64,000 nt of DNA from positions 186,001-250,000 of the forward strand of contig NZ_BMTD01000001.1 of NCBI RefSeq assembly GCF_014649495.1, in the 5' to 3' direction. The notes under the pieces are model-generated. The model did not search any database, had not been told where the DNA came from, and saw only the letters and a list, made by a program, of their open reading frames with translations. This document shows, one piece after another, positions 17,834-28,564 of the stretch; position 1 is the stretch's first letter; each line of letters opens with the position of its first letter. The DNA is from Streptomyces filipinensis. Its GTDB lineage: Bacteria; Actinomycetota; Actinomycetes; Streptomycetales; Streptomycetaceae. A program made the translations under genes and the position numbers.

Positions 17834-19093
17834 ATGTCCGTGCCCATGCTGCGCAGCACCGCCGCCGTGTGCACCACGCTGTCGGCGCTCGCCGCGACAT
17901 CGATCCTCGGCAGCCCGTCGGTCGCCGAGCCCTTCTCCACCACCCCCTGCGCCCTGCACCGCACCGACGCCCACCACTCCGAGGGCGTGGACACCTGGAA
18001 CCCGGACTACACCCGCCCGACCGGCGTGCTGGACGCCGTGATGGTCTTCCTCTCCTTCCCGGACTCCGCTCCACGCACCACGCCCGCCCAGCTGACCGCC
18101 GACCACTTCCCGGCCACCAGCCGCTACTTCGAAAGGGCCTCCTACGGCAGGTTCACCCTGCGCCAGCACCCGGTCGAGCACTGGCTGCGCATGCCCCGGC
18201 CGTCCACCGCGTACGCCATAAAGCGGGACTGGAGCGTGCAGGACCGGGCCGCCTATCTGCGGGACGCGTTCGCGATCGCCGACCGGGAGGTCGACTTCTC
18301 CCGCTACCAGGTCGTGTACCTCGTCGCCGATCCGGACGCGCCCGGCGTGGACTCGGACGCCACGAAGGTCGTGAACCTCGACACGCCCCTGCGCGTGGAC
18401 GGCACGGACGTCCGCCGGGTCGTCACCGTGTTCGAGAAACACCCGCCGGACCGGCTGGTTCTCGCCCACGAGACCGGTCATGTCTTCGACCTGCCCGACC
18501 TCTACCACCGTCCCGTCGACGGCAAGGGCGACTGGGACACCTATGTCGGCGACTGGGACCTGATGGGAAGCCAGTTCGGGCTGTCCCCGGACCTGTTCGC
18601 CTGGCACAAGTGGAAGCTGGGCTGGCTGGATCCGCGTCAGGTGATGTGCGTGCGCGGCGCGGGGTCGACCCGGCTGACCCTGGAGCCGCTGGAAGCCGGC
18701 CAGGGAAGCCCGGTGCAGGGCACGGCGGGCGCCCCGGCCTTCGGTCTCGGACACGGGGTGAAGCTGGCGATCGTGCGCACCGGGCCGGACAGCGCCCTGG
18801 GCTTCGAGGTGCGTGGTCCGGCCGGGAACGACCGGGCCGGCTGCCGGCAGGGGGTGCTGGTGTACCGGATCCGCAGCGGAGCGGAGTCCGGCGGCGGCCC
18901 GGTGGAGGTCGTGGACGCCCACCCGCACAGCGAGGCCTGCTGGGAGGACTCGGTCTACCCACCGCTCGCCGACGCCCCCGTCGCCCTGGGCGAGAGCTTC
19001 ACCGTGCCCGGCGAGGGCGTACAGGTGGAGGTGGAGGGGAGATCGGCGTCGGGGACGTGGACGGTGCGGCTCACGCCGAGGGTCACCGGCTGA
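17834..19093 (+). CDS. Secreted M6-family metallopeptidase
   Basis: A 419-residue exported peptidase (immune inhibitor A-like). ATG 17834 lies close behind GGAGG; an ATG at 17846 is an alternative. The signal peptide runs to about residue 31 (LAATSILGSPSVA). The domain begins VMVFLSFPDSAP and includes SRYFERASYGRFTL; the zinc site is HETGHVFDLPDLY (HExxH), followed by WDLMGSQFGLSPDLFAWHKWKLGW, diagnostic of M6. The rest is a beta-rich C-terminal region. There is no anchor, so it is probably released. Role: extracellular protein degradation. It is divergent from cdgA. Confidence 0.88.
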   Translation: MSVPMLRSTAAVCTTLSALAATSILGSPSVAEPFSTTPCALHRTDAHHSEGVDTWNPDYTRPTGVLDAVMVFLSFPDSAPRTTPAQLTADHFPATSRYFERASYGRFTLRQHPVEHWLRMPRPSTAYAIKRDWSVQDRAAYLRDAFAIADREVDFSRYQVVYLVADPDAPGVDSDATKVVNLDTPLRVDGTDVRRVVTVFEKHPPDRLVLAHETGHVFDLPDLYHRPVDGKGDWDTYVGDWDLMGSQFGLSPDLFAWHKWKLGWLDPRQVMCVRGAGSTRLTLEPLEAGQGSPVQGTAGAPAFGLGHGVKLAIVRTGPDSALGFEVRGPAGNDRAGCRQGVLVYRIRSGAESGGGPVEVVDAHPHSEACWEDSVYPPLADAPVALGESFTVPGEGVQVEVEGRSASGTWTVRLTPRVTG

Positions 19094-19134
19094 CACACGG
19101 GGCGAAGCCCCGCACCGCATGGCGAGACCGCGCG

Positions 19135-19184
19135 AAAAAACGATGGCGAGGCACTTCCGCGCTGTAGCGGACATGCCTCGCCAT
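19135..19184 (-). terminator. Intrinsic terminator after tRNA-Lys copy 3
   Basis: ATGGCGAGGCA (19143-19153) pairs with TGCCTCGCCAT (19174-19184), an 11-base stem with an inner GCG/CGC pairing. In the minus direction a run of six T follows (19135-19140). It is the most canonical terminator in the window. Confidence 0.88.
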
Positions 19185-19193
19185 TCGTCATCG

Positions 19194-19267
19194 TGCGCCG
19201 CCAGGGACTCGAACCCCGGACCCGCTGATTAAGAGTCAGCTGCTCTAACCAACTGAGCTAGCGGCGC
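19194..19267 (-). tRNA. tRNA-Lys (anticodon CTT), copy 3
   Basis: All 74 bases equal copies 1 and 2. The 8 bases upstream (ctgctgac on the plus strand) equal those at copy 1. Its first ten bases overlap the end of the coding frame at 19258-19827. Confidence 0.97.
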
Positions 19268-19827
19268 CTGCTGACGTCGTAGACCTTAGCATCCTGGTCG
19301 GCGGGAGGAAAAATCGATATCCGCACGGCCGCGCGGGCCGCCCGTACGGCCGCCCAGAGCACCACCTCCGGACCCGGCAGCCAGGGGTGACGCGTGTCCG
19401 GGGCGACCAGCCAGCGGGCGGCGCCGGCGCCGTCGTCCCCGGTGGGTGCCGGGACCGTCACGGCGTCGCCCGTGCCGTGGCACAGCAGCGGCGGCACCGC
19501 CTCCGTACGGTTCGAGCCCCACTCCTCCCACGCCAGCAGCGAGGGCAGCCGCTGGGCCGTGCCCGGCGCGGCGAACAGCAGCACGCGGCCCCGGAACATC
19601 GCGACCGGGCCGGAGCCCGGGCCGTCGTCCCACAGCCGGTCCAGCATCCGGCGGCCGAAGATCGCCGGCGCGCTCACCACGTCGAAGACGGTGCCGCAGG
19701 GCAGGACGACGGGGGCGTCCGGGCGCTCCTCCCAGAGGGCCAGCGCGCTGCGGGGGTACGTGGCCGCCGAGGCGAGCCAGCCGACTCCGTCGGAGGTGAC
19801 CCGGGTGACGTTCGGTGTGCTGCTCAT
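19258..19827 (-). CDS. Primase-polymerase-like (prim-pol N-terminal) protein
   Basis: A 189-residue protein I recognise as the streptomycete bifunctional DNA primase/polymerase-like group: PCGTVFDVVSAPAIFGRRMLDRLW, GPVAMFRGRVLLFAAPGTAQRL and PLLCHGTGDAVTVPAP. The acidic DxD expected of an active prim-pol is not evident, so catalysis is doubtful. Its end is unusual: the last residues SRRR and the TAG stop are encoded by the 5' flank and first ten bases of tRNA-Lys copy 3. No operon partner is on this strand except the 122-residue gene 145 bases upstream. Function is unknown. Confidence 0.6.
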   Translation of the reverse strand: MSSTPNVTRVTSDGVGWLASAATYPRSALALWEERPDAPVVLPCGTVFDVVSAPAIFGRRMLDRLWDDGPGSGPVAMFRGRVLLFAAPGTAQRLPSLLAWEEWGSNRTEAVPPLLCHGTGDAVTVPAPTGDDGAGAARWLVAPDTRHPWLPGPEVVLWAAVRAARAAVRISIFPPADQDAKVYDVSRRR

Positions 19828-19912
19828 GCCACCCAGATGTACCGGGGGTGAGGAGGCTGTTCCGCTGAGTTGCAGAAATTCGGGACAGAGGCGGTGGAGG
19901 GGGAGTATCTTG

Positions 19913-19936
19913 CCCCGCTGGCATATGCCAGAGGGG
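19913..19936. repeat. Extended inverted repeat containing TGGCATATGCCA, copy 2
   Basis: CCCC, one base, CTGGCATATGCCAG, one base, GGGG: a 24-base dyad with a single mismatched pair. Its core equals the palindrome at 6712-6723. It lies 86 bases upstream of the prim-pol-like gene and after the 122-residue gene; it could be an operator or a hairpin. Confidence 0.5.
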
Positions 19937-19972
19937 TTAACTCGCGGGCTCCGGGTTGACGCGGGCGCGGGG

Positions 19973-20341
19973 TCACACGGGGTCGGCGGAGGTCCGGCCC
20001 TCGGTGTTGCCGCGCATCAGGTCCTGCCCGAACTCGACCATCTTCTTCGCGTAGTCCTCGGTCCACTCCGCCCGCTCGGCGATGTCCGCCGGGGTCAGCC
20101 GGTCGAACCGGCGCGGATCGGCGAGCTGGGCCGCCGCGACGGCCTGGAACTCCACGGCCCGGTCGGCGGCCGCGCGGAACGCCTGGGCCAGCTCCGTGGC
20201 CCGGGCCAGCAGCGCCCGCGGATCCTCGATCGACTCCAGGTCGAAGAAGTGCTCGGGATCGGCGGCCGCCTCCGCGGGCTCGAAGATCAGGGGCGCGGGG
20301 CGTAGCCGCGGTTCGTGACGACGCGGCGTGGGCTCCGCCAT
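19973..20341 (-). CDS. Conserved hypothetical protein (122 aa)
   Basis: ATG 20341 has a strong GGAGGAG site. The protein is soluble, acidic and largely helical: FDLESIEDPRALLARATEL, AFRAAADRAVEFQAVAAAQL, RFDRLTPADIAERAEWTEDY. The pattern resembles a short helical bundle. It follows the helicase gene by 141 bases on the same strand and may share its transcript. No family is recognised and no enzyme motif is visible. Confidence 0.65.
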   Translation of the reverse strand: MAEPTPRRHEPRLRPAPLIFEPAEAAADPEHFFDLESIEDPRALLARATELAQAFRAAADRAVEFQAVAAAQLADPRRFDRLTPADIAERAEWTEDYAKKMVEFGQDLMRGNTEGRTSADPV

Positions 20342-20440
20342 GTCTTGTCTCCTCCTCGTACGGTTCGCTGGGCACCGCCTTCAGGTGGGCCATCGTCCAT
20401 TGTCCCGCGCCCGCGCAAGGGCCCCTCATGGCCGCGAGTT

Positions 20441-20521
20441 CACGCGGTGTTCCGCGAGGTGCGCCGGCCGGCCGGGTCCCGCTCACGCTCGCCAGGTCAC
20501 CCGGTGTTCCGCCAGGTGGGC
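20441..20521. repeat. Duplicated 24-base coding segment at the helicase 3' end
   Basis: Segments 20498-20521 (inside the helicase gene) and 20441-20464 (after its stop) match at 21 of 24 bases. Both read AHLAEHRV in the same frame, and all three differences are synonymous third positions. The downstream copy stays open to a TGA at 20426-20428. Confidence 0.8.
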
Positions 20522-21820
20522 CAGCACCGCGTGGTTCGCCTCCCAGCCGTCCGGGAACTTCACCAGCGTGCCCAGCTGGACCGGTTCCGTGGACGGGTAG
20601 TCGTCCAGGAGGTCGGCCACGCCCGCGCGGCAGACCACGATGCAGGCGTGCCGGTGCCGGGAGGCCAGCACGCACAGGCGGCCCGTTTCCAGGTGGAAGG
20701 CGGTGGCGTCGGGGCGGCCCGACAGCGGGTGCAGGACGACCGTGACGTCGTACTCCCGGCCCTGGAGGCGGTTCGCGGTGTCGACCGTGACGTCCGTGAT
20801 GCCCAGCTCGGCCAGCGCCGTGCGGACCGCCGCCGCCTGGTCGCGGTGGGCCGTACCGACGGCGACACGGTCCGCGGTGAGGGGGGTGGGAGCGGCCGGG
20901 CGTTCCGAGGTCGCCGCGCCGCCCCGGTCCAGCAGGCGGCGTACGACCGTCGCCACCGCCCGCACCGCCTCCGGGTCCGTGCGCGGGGTGTGCCGGGCGG
21001 GCAGCTCCAGCAGGCCCCAGCCGGATTCCGCCGCCTCGTCGATCACCTGGTCGGGGCCGGAGCCGTCGGACGGGACGGCGAAGGTGAGGCGGCGGTCGCC
21101 GGGGCCGGTACCGCTGCGGAAGGGCGTGTAGGGGTAGAAGGCGTCCGAGACCAGGGGCGCGGCGGAGGCCGGCAGACGCCAGGAGACCGGGAGTCGGTGC
21201 TGGGGCAGGCCCGGGTTGTGGGCCAGCAGGGTGGTCACCGCGGAGGCCGAGGGGTCGTGCGACAGGCCCGCCCACTGCTCGCTGCCGACGATCGCGAACG
21301 GGTCCAGCTGGCCGGGGTCGCCGACGAACAGGGCCCGCTCGAAGAGTCCGGCCACGGCCAGCAGGGAGTCGGAGCGCATCTGGTAGGCCTCGTCCACGAT
21401 CGCGTGCCGCCAGGGCTCGTCGACCTTCACGTGCGCCCACTTCGCCGCCGTGGACAGGACCACGGGCAGGCCGTTCAGGTCGGCCGCCTTCGCGGACGTG
21501 CGGACCTGCGGCAGGTCCTCCAGCGCCTTGTCGTACGGGTCGCTGTCGCTGCTGTGCAGGCGGCCGACCGGCAGGTCCGGGTTCTTCTCGGCGAGCCGGA
21601 GAACGAGATCGTCGACCTGGGCGTTCGTCTGTGCCACCACCATCAACGGGCGGCCCGCTTCTGCCAGTTCGAGCGCCGCGCGGACCACGAGCGTCGACTT
21701 GCCGGCGCCCGGCGGGGAGTCCACGACCACACCGCGGGCGGTGCCGTGCAGGGTGTCGTGGAGGATCGCCTCGGTGGCGCGGGCGGCCGCGGCTCCGGGA
21801 TCGAGGTCGACGGTCGTCAC
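20483..21820 (-). CDS. SF1 (Upf1/Dna2-like) helicase
   Basis: A 445-residue NTP-driven helicase or translocase. Walker A is SPPGAGKS (35-42), motif Ia VVAQTNAQVDDL, motif II DEA at 143-145 (HAIVDEAYQM), motif III VGDPGQLDPF (166-175), motif IV-V VDTANRLQGREYDVTVV, and motif VI ASRHRHACIVV. It is short for the family and lacks large insertions or a fused nuclease. GTG 21820 overlaps the stop of the preceding gene (GTGA), so translation is coupled to the 529-residue protein. With the Fe-S nuclease two genes up, the set resembles a Dna2 enzyme split in separate chains. Likely role: DNA end processing, repair or defence. Confidence 0.82.
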   Translation of the reverse strand: MTTVDLDPGAAAARATEAILHDTLHGTARGVVVDSPPGAGKSTLVVRAALELAEAGRPLMVVAQTNAQVDDLVLRLAEKNPDLPVGRLHSSDSDPYDKALEDLPQVRTSAKAADLNGLPVVLSTAAKWAHVKVDEPWRHAIVDEAYQMRSDSLLAVAGLFERALFVGDPGQLDPFAIVGSEQWAGLSHDPSASAVTTLLAHNPGLPQHRLPVSWRLPASAAPLVSDAFYPYTPFRSGTGPGDRRLTFAVPSDGSGPDQVIDEAAESGWGLLELPARHTPRTDPEAVRAVATVVRRLLDRGGAATSERPAAPTPLTADRVAVGTAHRDQAAAVRTALAELGITDVTVDTANRLQGREYDVTVVLHPLSGRPDATAFHLETGRLCVLASRHRHACIVVCRAGVADLLDDYPSTEPVQLGTLVKFPDGWEANHAVLAHLAEHRVTWRA

Positions 21821-23406
21821 AGCGCGTCCTCCTCGGTCACGGTGTCCGGTGCCTCCGGCACGGCCTCACCCGGCGGCCCGCCGTGCGTCCACGGGGTCTC
21901 CTCCGGGTCGGGCAGCTTCGCCCCGCCGCGCTGCTCGTGCTCGAAGAGGGTGAAGCACACCCCATCGCCCTTCTCCGGCACCGAACCGGGCTCGGGCTCC
22001 TTGCCGCGGCCCATCTTGTCCAGGATCCGCAGCACGAGACCGTCCTCGCCGTCGTACCCGACGAACTCCGCCGACTGCGGCCTGCCGCCCAGCGAGCGGT
22101 ACACCCTCGCGCCCTCCGCCAGATGCGGCCGGTCGTCCGTGCGGACCGTCACCAGCGGGCGCGGGCTCGGCCGCCTGCCCTCGCTGTACGCCAGGACGAC
22201 CTCGGTCACCTCACCCGCGAACGCCTCTCCGGCCAGCCGCCGCCCCGCCATCACCAGCGGGTCGTCCAGCGCCTCCTGCGCCTCCAGCCGGGCCTGCTCG
22301 CGCTCGCGGGTGGCCAGCTTGTTCGCCGCCGTCACCGCGTCGTCCCGGCGCGGCTGCGGGGGTTCGCCCGCCAGCACCCGGTCGCGGTGGCCGGTGAACG
22401 ACCAGCGGTCGCGGGTCCAGCGCTCCTCGGTACGCGCGCCCTCGGGCAGCGTCCGCAGCAGGTCCAGGCCCCGCCACACCGCGTCCCAGGTGGGCCGGGT
22501 GCGGCTCGCCACCAGGTCGCGGATCTCCCGCTCGGCCGCCGTGAGCGCGGCCAGCCGGTCGTCGGCGGCCAGGGCGTCCTCGGCGGCGGCGAGGGCGCTG
22601 CGGGCGCGGTCGTAGCGCTCGATCGCCGGGGCCAGCAGCTTGTTGTCGAACGCCGGGTCGGTGGCGGGACCGGCCGGCGGGCACAGCAGCTGCCCGGCGG
22701 CGTCGCGGGCGAGCTCGGCCCGGCGCGCGGCCTCGGCGCCGCTCGTGTCCCGCGGTGGGTCGATCCAGGCGAGCAGGGCGCCCAGGTGCTGGTCCTCCAG
22801 GCTGGACTGGCCGGTCGCCCAGTGCCGGGACAGCAGGTCGGTCAGGGCGAGGAGCAAAGAGGAGCCGGGGACCCGGGCACGCTCGCCGTAGTGGGTCAGC
22901 CAGCGGCCGAGCAGCGGCACCCGGGGCGGCGCCGGGTAGGGCGCCTCGGGGTCCTGCTCGGCCGTACGGCGGAAACGCATGGAGCGGCCCAGCAGCCGTA
23001 CGAAGTCCAGGCCCGCGCGGCTCGGCACGATCAGCTGGGGCGCGTCCGCGCACAGTTCCACCTCCACCTTGACCCGCTTGCCGGTCTCCGGGTCGGTCTC
23101 GGTGCGCTCGGCCGCCTCCACGGAGGCGGCGTAGGCGTCGATGTACGGCAGCACGACGTCGGCCAGCTCGGCGAGGAACGTGAAGCGCAGATCGCGGTCG
23201 CGGGGCTGCGGTACGACCAGCAGGCGCGGGGCGTCCCGGTCGGTGCCGACGAGCGCGCCGAGCGGGGCGCCGGCCTCACCGGCGGTGGTCAGCGGCACGA
23301 ACACCAGGGGGTGTGCGGACAGATGCCGGTGCCGGACGGTCGCTGAGGGCTGGGCCCGGCCGGTGGCGACGGCCTCCAGCCGGGCGAGGGTGGTGATCAG
23401 GGACAC
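21817..23406 (-). CDS. Unknown 529-residue protein between nuclease and helicase
   Basis: I do not recognise a family. GTG 23406 (MSLITTLARLEAV) has GGAGGT 7 bases upstream and overlaps the nuclease stop by 10 bases; the end overlaps the helicase start by 4. Residues 1-100 look like a beta-rich domain (HPLVFVPLTTAGEAGAPLGA, LRFTFLAELADVVLPYIDAY). The middle is helical and Arg/Glu-rich (AIERYDRARSALAAAEDALA, ATREREQARLEAQEAL). The last about 100 residues are beta-rich (VVLAYSEGRRPSPRPLVTVR, LVLRILDKMGRG) and end acidic. No TM segments or cysteine clusters are seen. It is probably a structural or DNA-binding subunit joining the two enzymes; that is inference. Confidence 0.72.
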   Translation of the reverse strand: MSLITTLARLEAVATGRAQPSATVRHRHLSAHPLVFVPLTTAGEAGAPLGALVGTDRDAPRLLVVPQPRDRDLRFTFLAELADVVLPYIDAYAASVEAAERTETDPETGKRVKVEVELCADAPQLIVPSRAGLDFVRLLGRSMRFRRTAEQDPEAPYPAPPRVPLLGRWLTHYGERARVPGSSLLLALTDLLSRHWATGQSSLEDQHLGALLAWIDPPRDTSGAEAARRAELARDAAGQLLCPPAGPATDPAFDNKLLAPAIERYDRARSALAAAEDALAADDRLAALTAAEREIRDLVASRTRPTWDAVWRGLDLLRTLPEGARTEERWTRDRWSFTGHRDRVLAGEPPQPRRDDAVTAANKLATREREQARLEAQEALDDPLVMAGRRLAGEAFAGEVTEVVLAYSEGRRPSPRPLVTVRTDDRPHLAEGARVYRSLGGRPQSAEFVGYDGEDGLVLRILDKMGRGKEPEPGSVPEKGDGVCFTLFEHEQRGGAKLPDPEETPWTHGGPPGEAVPEAPDTVTEEDAL

Positions 23407-24555
23407 GGGGTGACCTCCGCCGGGGCCTTGGTGTGCGGGGCCGCCGTCCGGAGGGCCTCGGCGCGCAGGGCCGCCGCCCGGCGCAGGGCCGCGACCGCCG
23501 GGTCGTCCGGGTCGCCCCTCTCGCCGCGGGCCGCCGCGAGGACGTCCTCGACCGTGGTCAGCCCGCCCAGTTCCGCCCGCAGGGGGCGGCCGAGGCGGGT
23601 GACGGCACCCTGCTCGCGGGAGCGTTCCCGGCAGTGGAAGGCCAGTTCGCACGCGGAGAGGCACTCGGGCGCGTACGCCGCCGGGACCGCCGCCACGGCC
23701 GCCGTCAGCTCCTCGGCGCTCCGGTCGGGCGCGAAGCACGTGCCCTCGGGCAGGGCCCCGGCGATCTCCTCGATCCGGGTCAGCCGGGCCAGCTGACGGG
23801 CGGTGACCGCGCGCTGCCTGCGGACGTCGACGGCGGAACCGGCGGGCAGGTTCGAGAAGTCCTTCGGGCACACCAGCAGCACCCGGTGGTGCACGCGCGC
23901 GGACGGATCGCTCGGGTGGGCGCTCCCGTCACGGGGCGCCCGAGCCGGTGCCGGCTCCGCGCCGAGACGCGCGGCGACCTCCTCCAGCGCCAGCACGTAC
24001 ACCGCCGCCTGCCGGGCCGCCGCGCCGACCTTCGCCGGGTCCGCCGCCCCGTCCAGCATCGGGAAGGACTTGATCTCCACCACCGACCAGCTGCCGTCGG
24101 GGTGCACCACCACCGCGTCCGGCTCCAGGAAGGCGAGCGAGCCGGCCACGTCCAGCGCCAGCATCGGATGGTCCAGCAGCGTCCAGCCGCCCGCGCGGGT
24201 GGCCTCGCGCAGCGCCAGCGCCGTACGGGCCGTACGCCCCTCGGGGCCGTGCGCGGTCAGGTCGGGTACGGCGGCCCCCTCCGGTGCCGGGGCGCCGGGG
24301 TCGAGCCGGGCGTGCACCAGCCGGAGCAGCTCGGCACCGCCGTCGGCCTTCACCTTCGCCTCGAACGCGTTCCCGCGCGTCAGCGCGAACTGCGACTGAC
24401 CGAACGCGGACGGTGTGCCCAGCGCGCTCGCCAGTCGCGCCTTGTCCACCCCGGCGCCGTCCAGGATCGCCCGCCTGGCGCACCCGGGGTTCGCGGCGAG
24501 CGCCGCGAGGGCGCGCGCGTCCAGGGCCTTGGCGGGTACGTCGGGACCGCGCAGC

Positions 24556-26309
<1,754 letters not shown>

Positions 26310-26383
26310 GGGGCGGGAGCGCCCCCGAAGGGGCGCGGGGAACTGCGCGAGCGACCACGGTCCGCCCGCACCCCGACTGCCCG

Positions 26384-27859
26384 CTACGCCCGCCCCGTTC
26401 TCGGCACAGAAGCATGCCGGTCCAGGAAGTCGGAGACGCCCGACGCCCGCCGGTGAGGCAACAGCACCCGAGCCGTCCCGGCCAGCATCCCCTGGATGCG
26501 GGAGGACTGGACCTGGTCCAGCAACGACAGCACCTTCAAGCCCGCGGCGGCCGCCTCGTCGGGACGGCCCTCGCGGGCCAGGTCGTCGGCCAGCTCGGCC
26601 ATGTACAGGGCGATGTTCCGGGTGAAGTGCGGATCCTGCAGATGCGCCGCCCGGCGCGCGTGCCGGGACGCGCGCCGCCAGTCGCCGAGCGTGGACCAGC
26701 ACTGCGCCTCAAGACCCTCCAGCTCGGCCTCTCCGTAGAAGCTCATCCACTCGGGGTCGGCGTCCGAGTGGCCTCGCGAGAAGAGGGCCTGTGCCCGCGC
26801 CAGCGCCTGCTCGCAGCCGGTGCGGTCGGCGAGCCCCGCCCAGCCGCCCGCCTCGCGCAGGGCGAGCAGCGACATCAGGCGGGCGGAGCCCAGCGGACGG
26901 GCGGCGCGCTGGGCGGCCTGCGCGGCGCGGACCGCCTCCCGGGGGCGGCCGGCGTCCCGTGCCAGGAACGCGGTGTTGCAGAAGGCGTGTGCCTCCAGCG
27001 CCGGGTCCCCGGTCATACGGGCCGTGGCCAGCGCCTCCGCGTAGTGCGAGCGCGCGTCGTCGAAGCGGCCGGAGTCGTGCGCCAGCCAGCCCACGGAGAT
27101 GGCGAGTTCACCGGCGCCCGAGTGCAGCCGGTCGGCGGTGGTCTGCCGGGTCGCCCCGGCGTCCAGCAGCGCGTAGGCCGCGCGCAACGGAGCCGCCGCG
27201 CGCCGGTAGAGACCGTCCGCGCCGTGCCGGTCGTCGAGCAGCCGGATACGGCGGACCGCCTCCTCCAGGGCGGCCGCCTCGGGGCTGCCGGGCCGGCGCG
27301 CGGGCCGGACCGTGGCCGCGGCGTCCGTGGTGAGCCGCAGCGGGCCCAGCGTGGCGGCGGCCACCGTGGCGCCCCCGCCGGTCATGAATGCGCGACGCAG
27401 CACGTCGCTCTCCTCGTGGTTCAGATGGTCTTTCGCGTGCGGCTCGTGCGGGCCGTACGGGTCCTGCGGTTCATACGGTTCGAAGGCCGCCGGCGTCTCA
27501 CCGGCGCCGTGTCCCCCACCCTCAGCGGTGAGGAGCACCTCGGGCCCGTCCGCCGTCGTCCGCGCCGCGCGCCCGCGGACGGACGAGCGGGGCGCGAAGC
27601 CCAGGTCGGTGAGCGTGCGGCCGGGGAACATATGCAGGAACACCCGTTCGTACGCGTAGTTGGGGCAGCGGATCTCGCCCGCCTCCACCCTGCCGACGTA
27701 ACGCGCGTCACAGCTCACCCGTTCACCGATCTCGCGCGCGGCACGGCGTACCAGTGCCGCGAACTCGGCGGGTGAACGACTGCCACGCAGGTGCCGGAAG
27801 GCGAGGTTCGGCCGGGGTGGCCGTTCGGGCTGTGACGAGGTCACGGTTGACGACGCCAT
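26384..27859 (-). CDS. XRE/TPR regulator with Tat-like internal segment
   Basis: A 491-residue protein resembling streptomycete NsdA-type regulators. The N-terminus has a helix-turn-helix-like region (FAALVRRAAREIGERV, DARYVGRVEAGEIRCP), then an acidic Tyr/Pro/Glu linker, a conserved RRAFMTGGGATVAAATL stretch and a series of TPR-like helices to about residue 470 (DSGRFDDARSHYAEALATA, LEGLEAQCWSTLGDWRRAS). ATG 27859 has AGAGGA upstream. It is divergent from the 134-residue gene. Related proteins repress or permit antibiotic synthesis and sporulation; this one's targets are unknown. Confidence 0.75.
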   Translation of the reverse strand: MASSTVTSSQPERPPRPNLAFRHLRGSRSPAEFAALVRRAAREIGERVSCDARYVGRVEAGEIRCPNYAYERVFLHMFPGRTLTDLGFAPRSSVRGRAARTTADGPEVLLTAEGGGHGAGETPAAFEPYEPQDPYGPHEPHAKDHLNHEESDVLRRAFMTGGGATVAAATLGPLRLTTDAAATVRPARRPGSPEAAALEEAVRRIRLLDDRHGADGLYRRAAAPLRAAYALLDAGATRQTTADRLHSGAGELAISVGWLAHDSGRFDDARSHYAEALATARMTGDPALEAHAFCNTAFLARDAGRPREAVRAAQAAQRAARPLGSARLMSLLALREAGGWAGLADRTGCEQALARAQALFSRGHSDADPEWMSFYGEAELEGLEAQCWSTLGDWRRASRHARRAAHLQDPHFTRNIALYMAELADDLAREGRPDEAAAAGLKVLSLLDQVQSSRIQGMLAGTARVLLPHRRASGVSDFLDRHASVPRTGRA

Positions 27860-28125
27860 GGCCGGGTCCTCTCGTGCGAACCGTCGAACCATGCCGGATC
27901 CGGGACGGTTTCGTGACGAGTTGTCCGAGTGACGCCCTGGTTCCGGCGGGCATGAACGTACCTGCTGTGAAGGACCCGCCACGCAGTGTTTGGCTACAAA
28001 CCGGATATCTCATCCACGATCTGCCATGAAGTGCCATCCTTTGCGGCGCACTTGTGCCGTAGCCGTTGACGCGTTCACGCGTTGGACCCCGTGGACCGCA
28101 ACAGGGCTGTGTGGTGGAGGCCGGC

Positions 28126-28530
28126 ATGGAGACCAGCCAGAGCAACGAACCGTGTACGTCGCCGTCGTCGGCCGCGGAGGCCGCGGCGGCCTGCGACCTC
28201 GTGACGGTGCCGGCCCGGCAGGGCCTTGAGGCGGTCGACATCCTGCGGCGCGGCGCCGGTGACGCGATGGGCCCCGTGCTGCACGACGGCGGCTGCGCCA
28301 CCCTCGGCTTCCTGGTCCCGGCCGGCACGGCGGCCGGCTGGGACGTGCCGGGCAGCACCTGCACGGAGACGGACGGGCGTGGACTGAGACTCACCCCGCA
28401 GCCGCCGGTGGAGGGCTCCGACTGGCTGCTGCCGCCCGGCGAGGCCGACCTCGCCACCGACCCGGCGGTGCTGCGCCGGGCCCTCGGGGAGGCGGCCCGG
28501 ATGATCGAGGCGGCCGACAACTGCCGGTGA
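28126..28530 (+). CDS. Hypothetical protein (134 aa)
   Basis: ATG 28126 has GTGGAGG upstream. The protein has no TM segment. A Ser/Ala-rich start leads into LVTVPARQGLEAVDILRRG and VLHDGGCATLGFLVPAGTAAGWDVPG, then TEGDG-like acidic turns and a helical C-terminus (PAVLRRALGEAARMIEAADN). Three or four Cys are scattered. It lies divergent from the XRE/TPR regulator and 34 bases upstream of the spermidine-synthase-like gene. This kind of small protein beside an XRE regulator is common in Streptomyces, but I cannot name a family. Confidence 0.6.
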   Translation: METSQSNEPCTSPSSAAEAAAACDLVTVPARQGLEAVDILRRGAGDAMGPVLHDGGCATLGFLVPAGTAAGWDVPGSTCTETDGRGLRLTPQPPVEGSDWLLPPGEADLATDPAVLRRALGEAARMIEAADNCR

Positions 28531-28564
28531 GGCGCCCGCCCCGGCCTGCTGCGAAAATGGTCCG

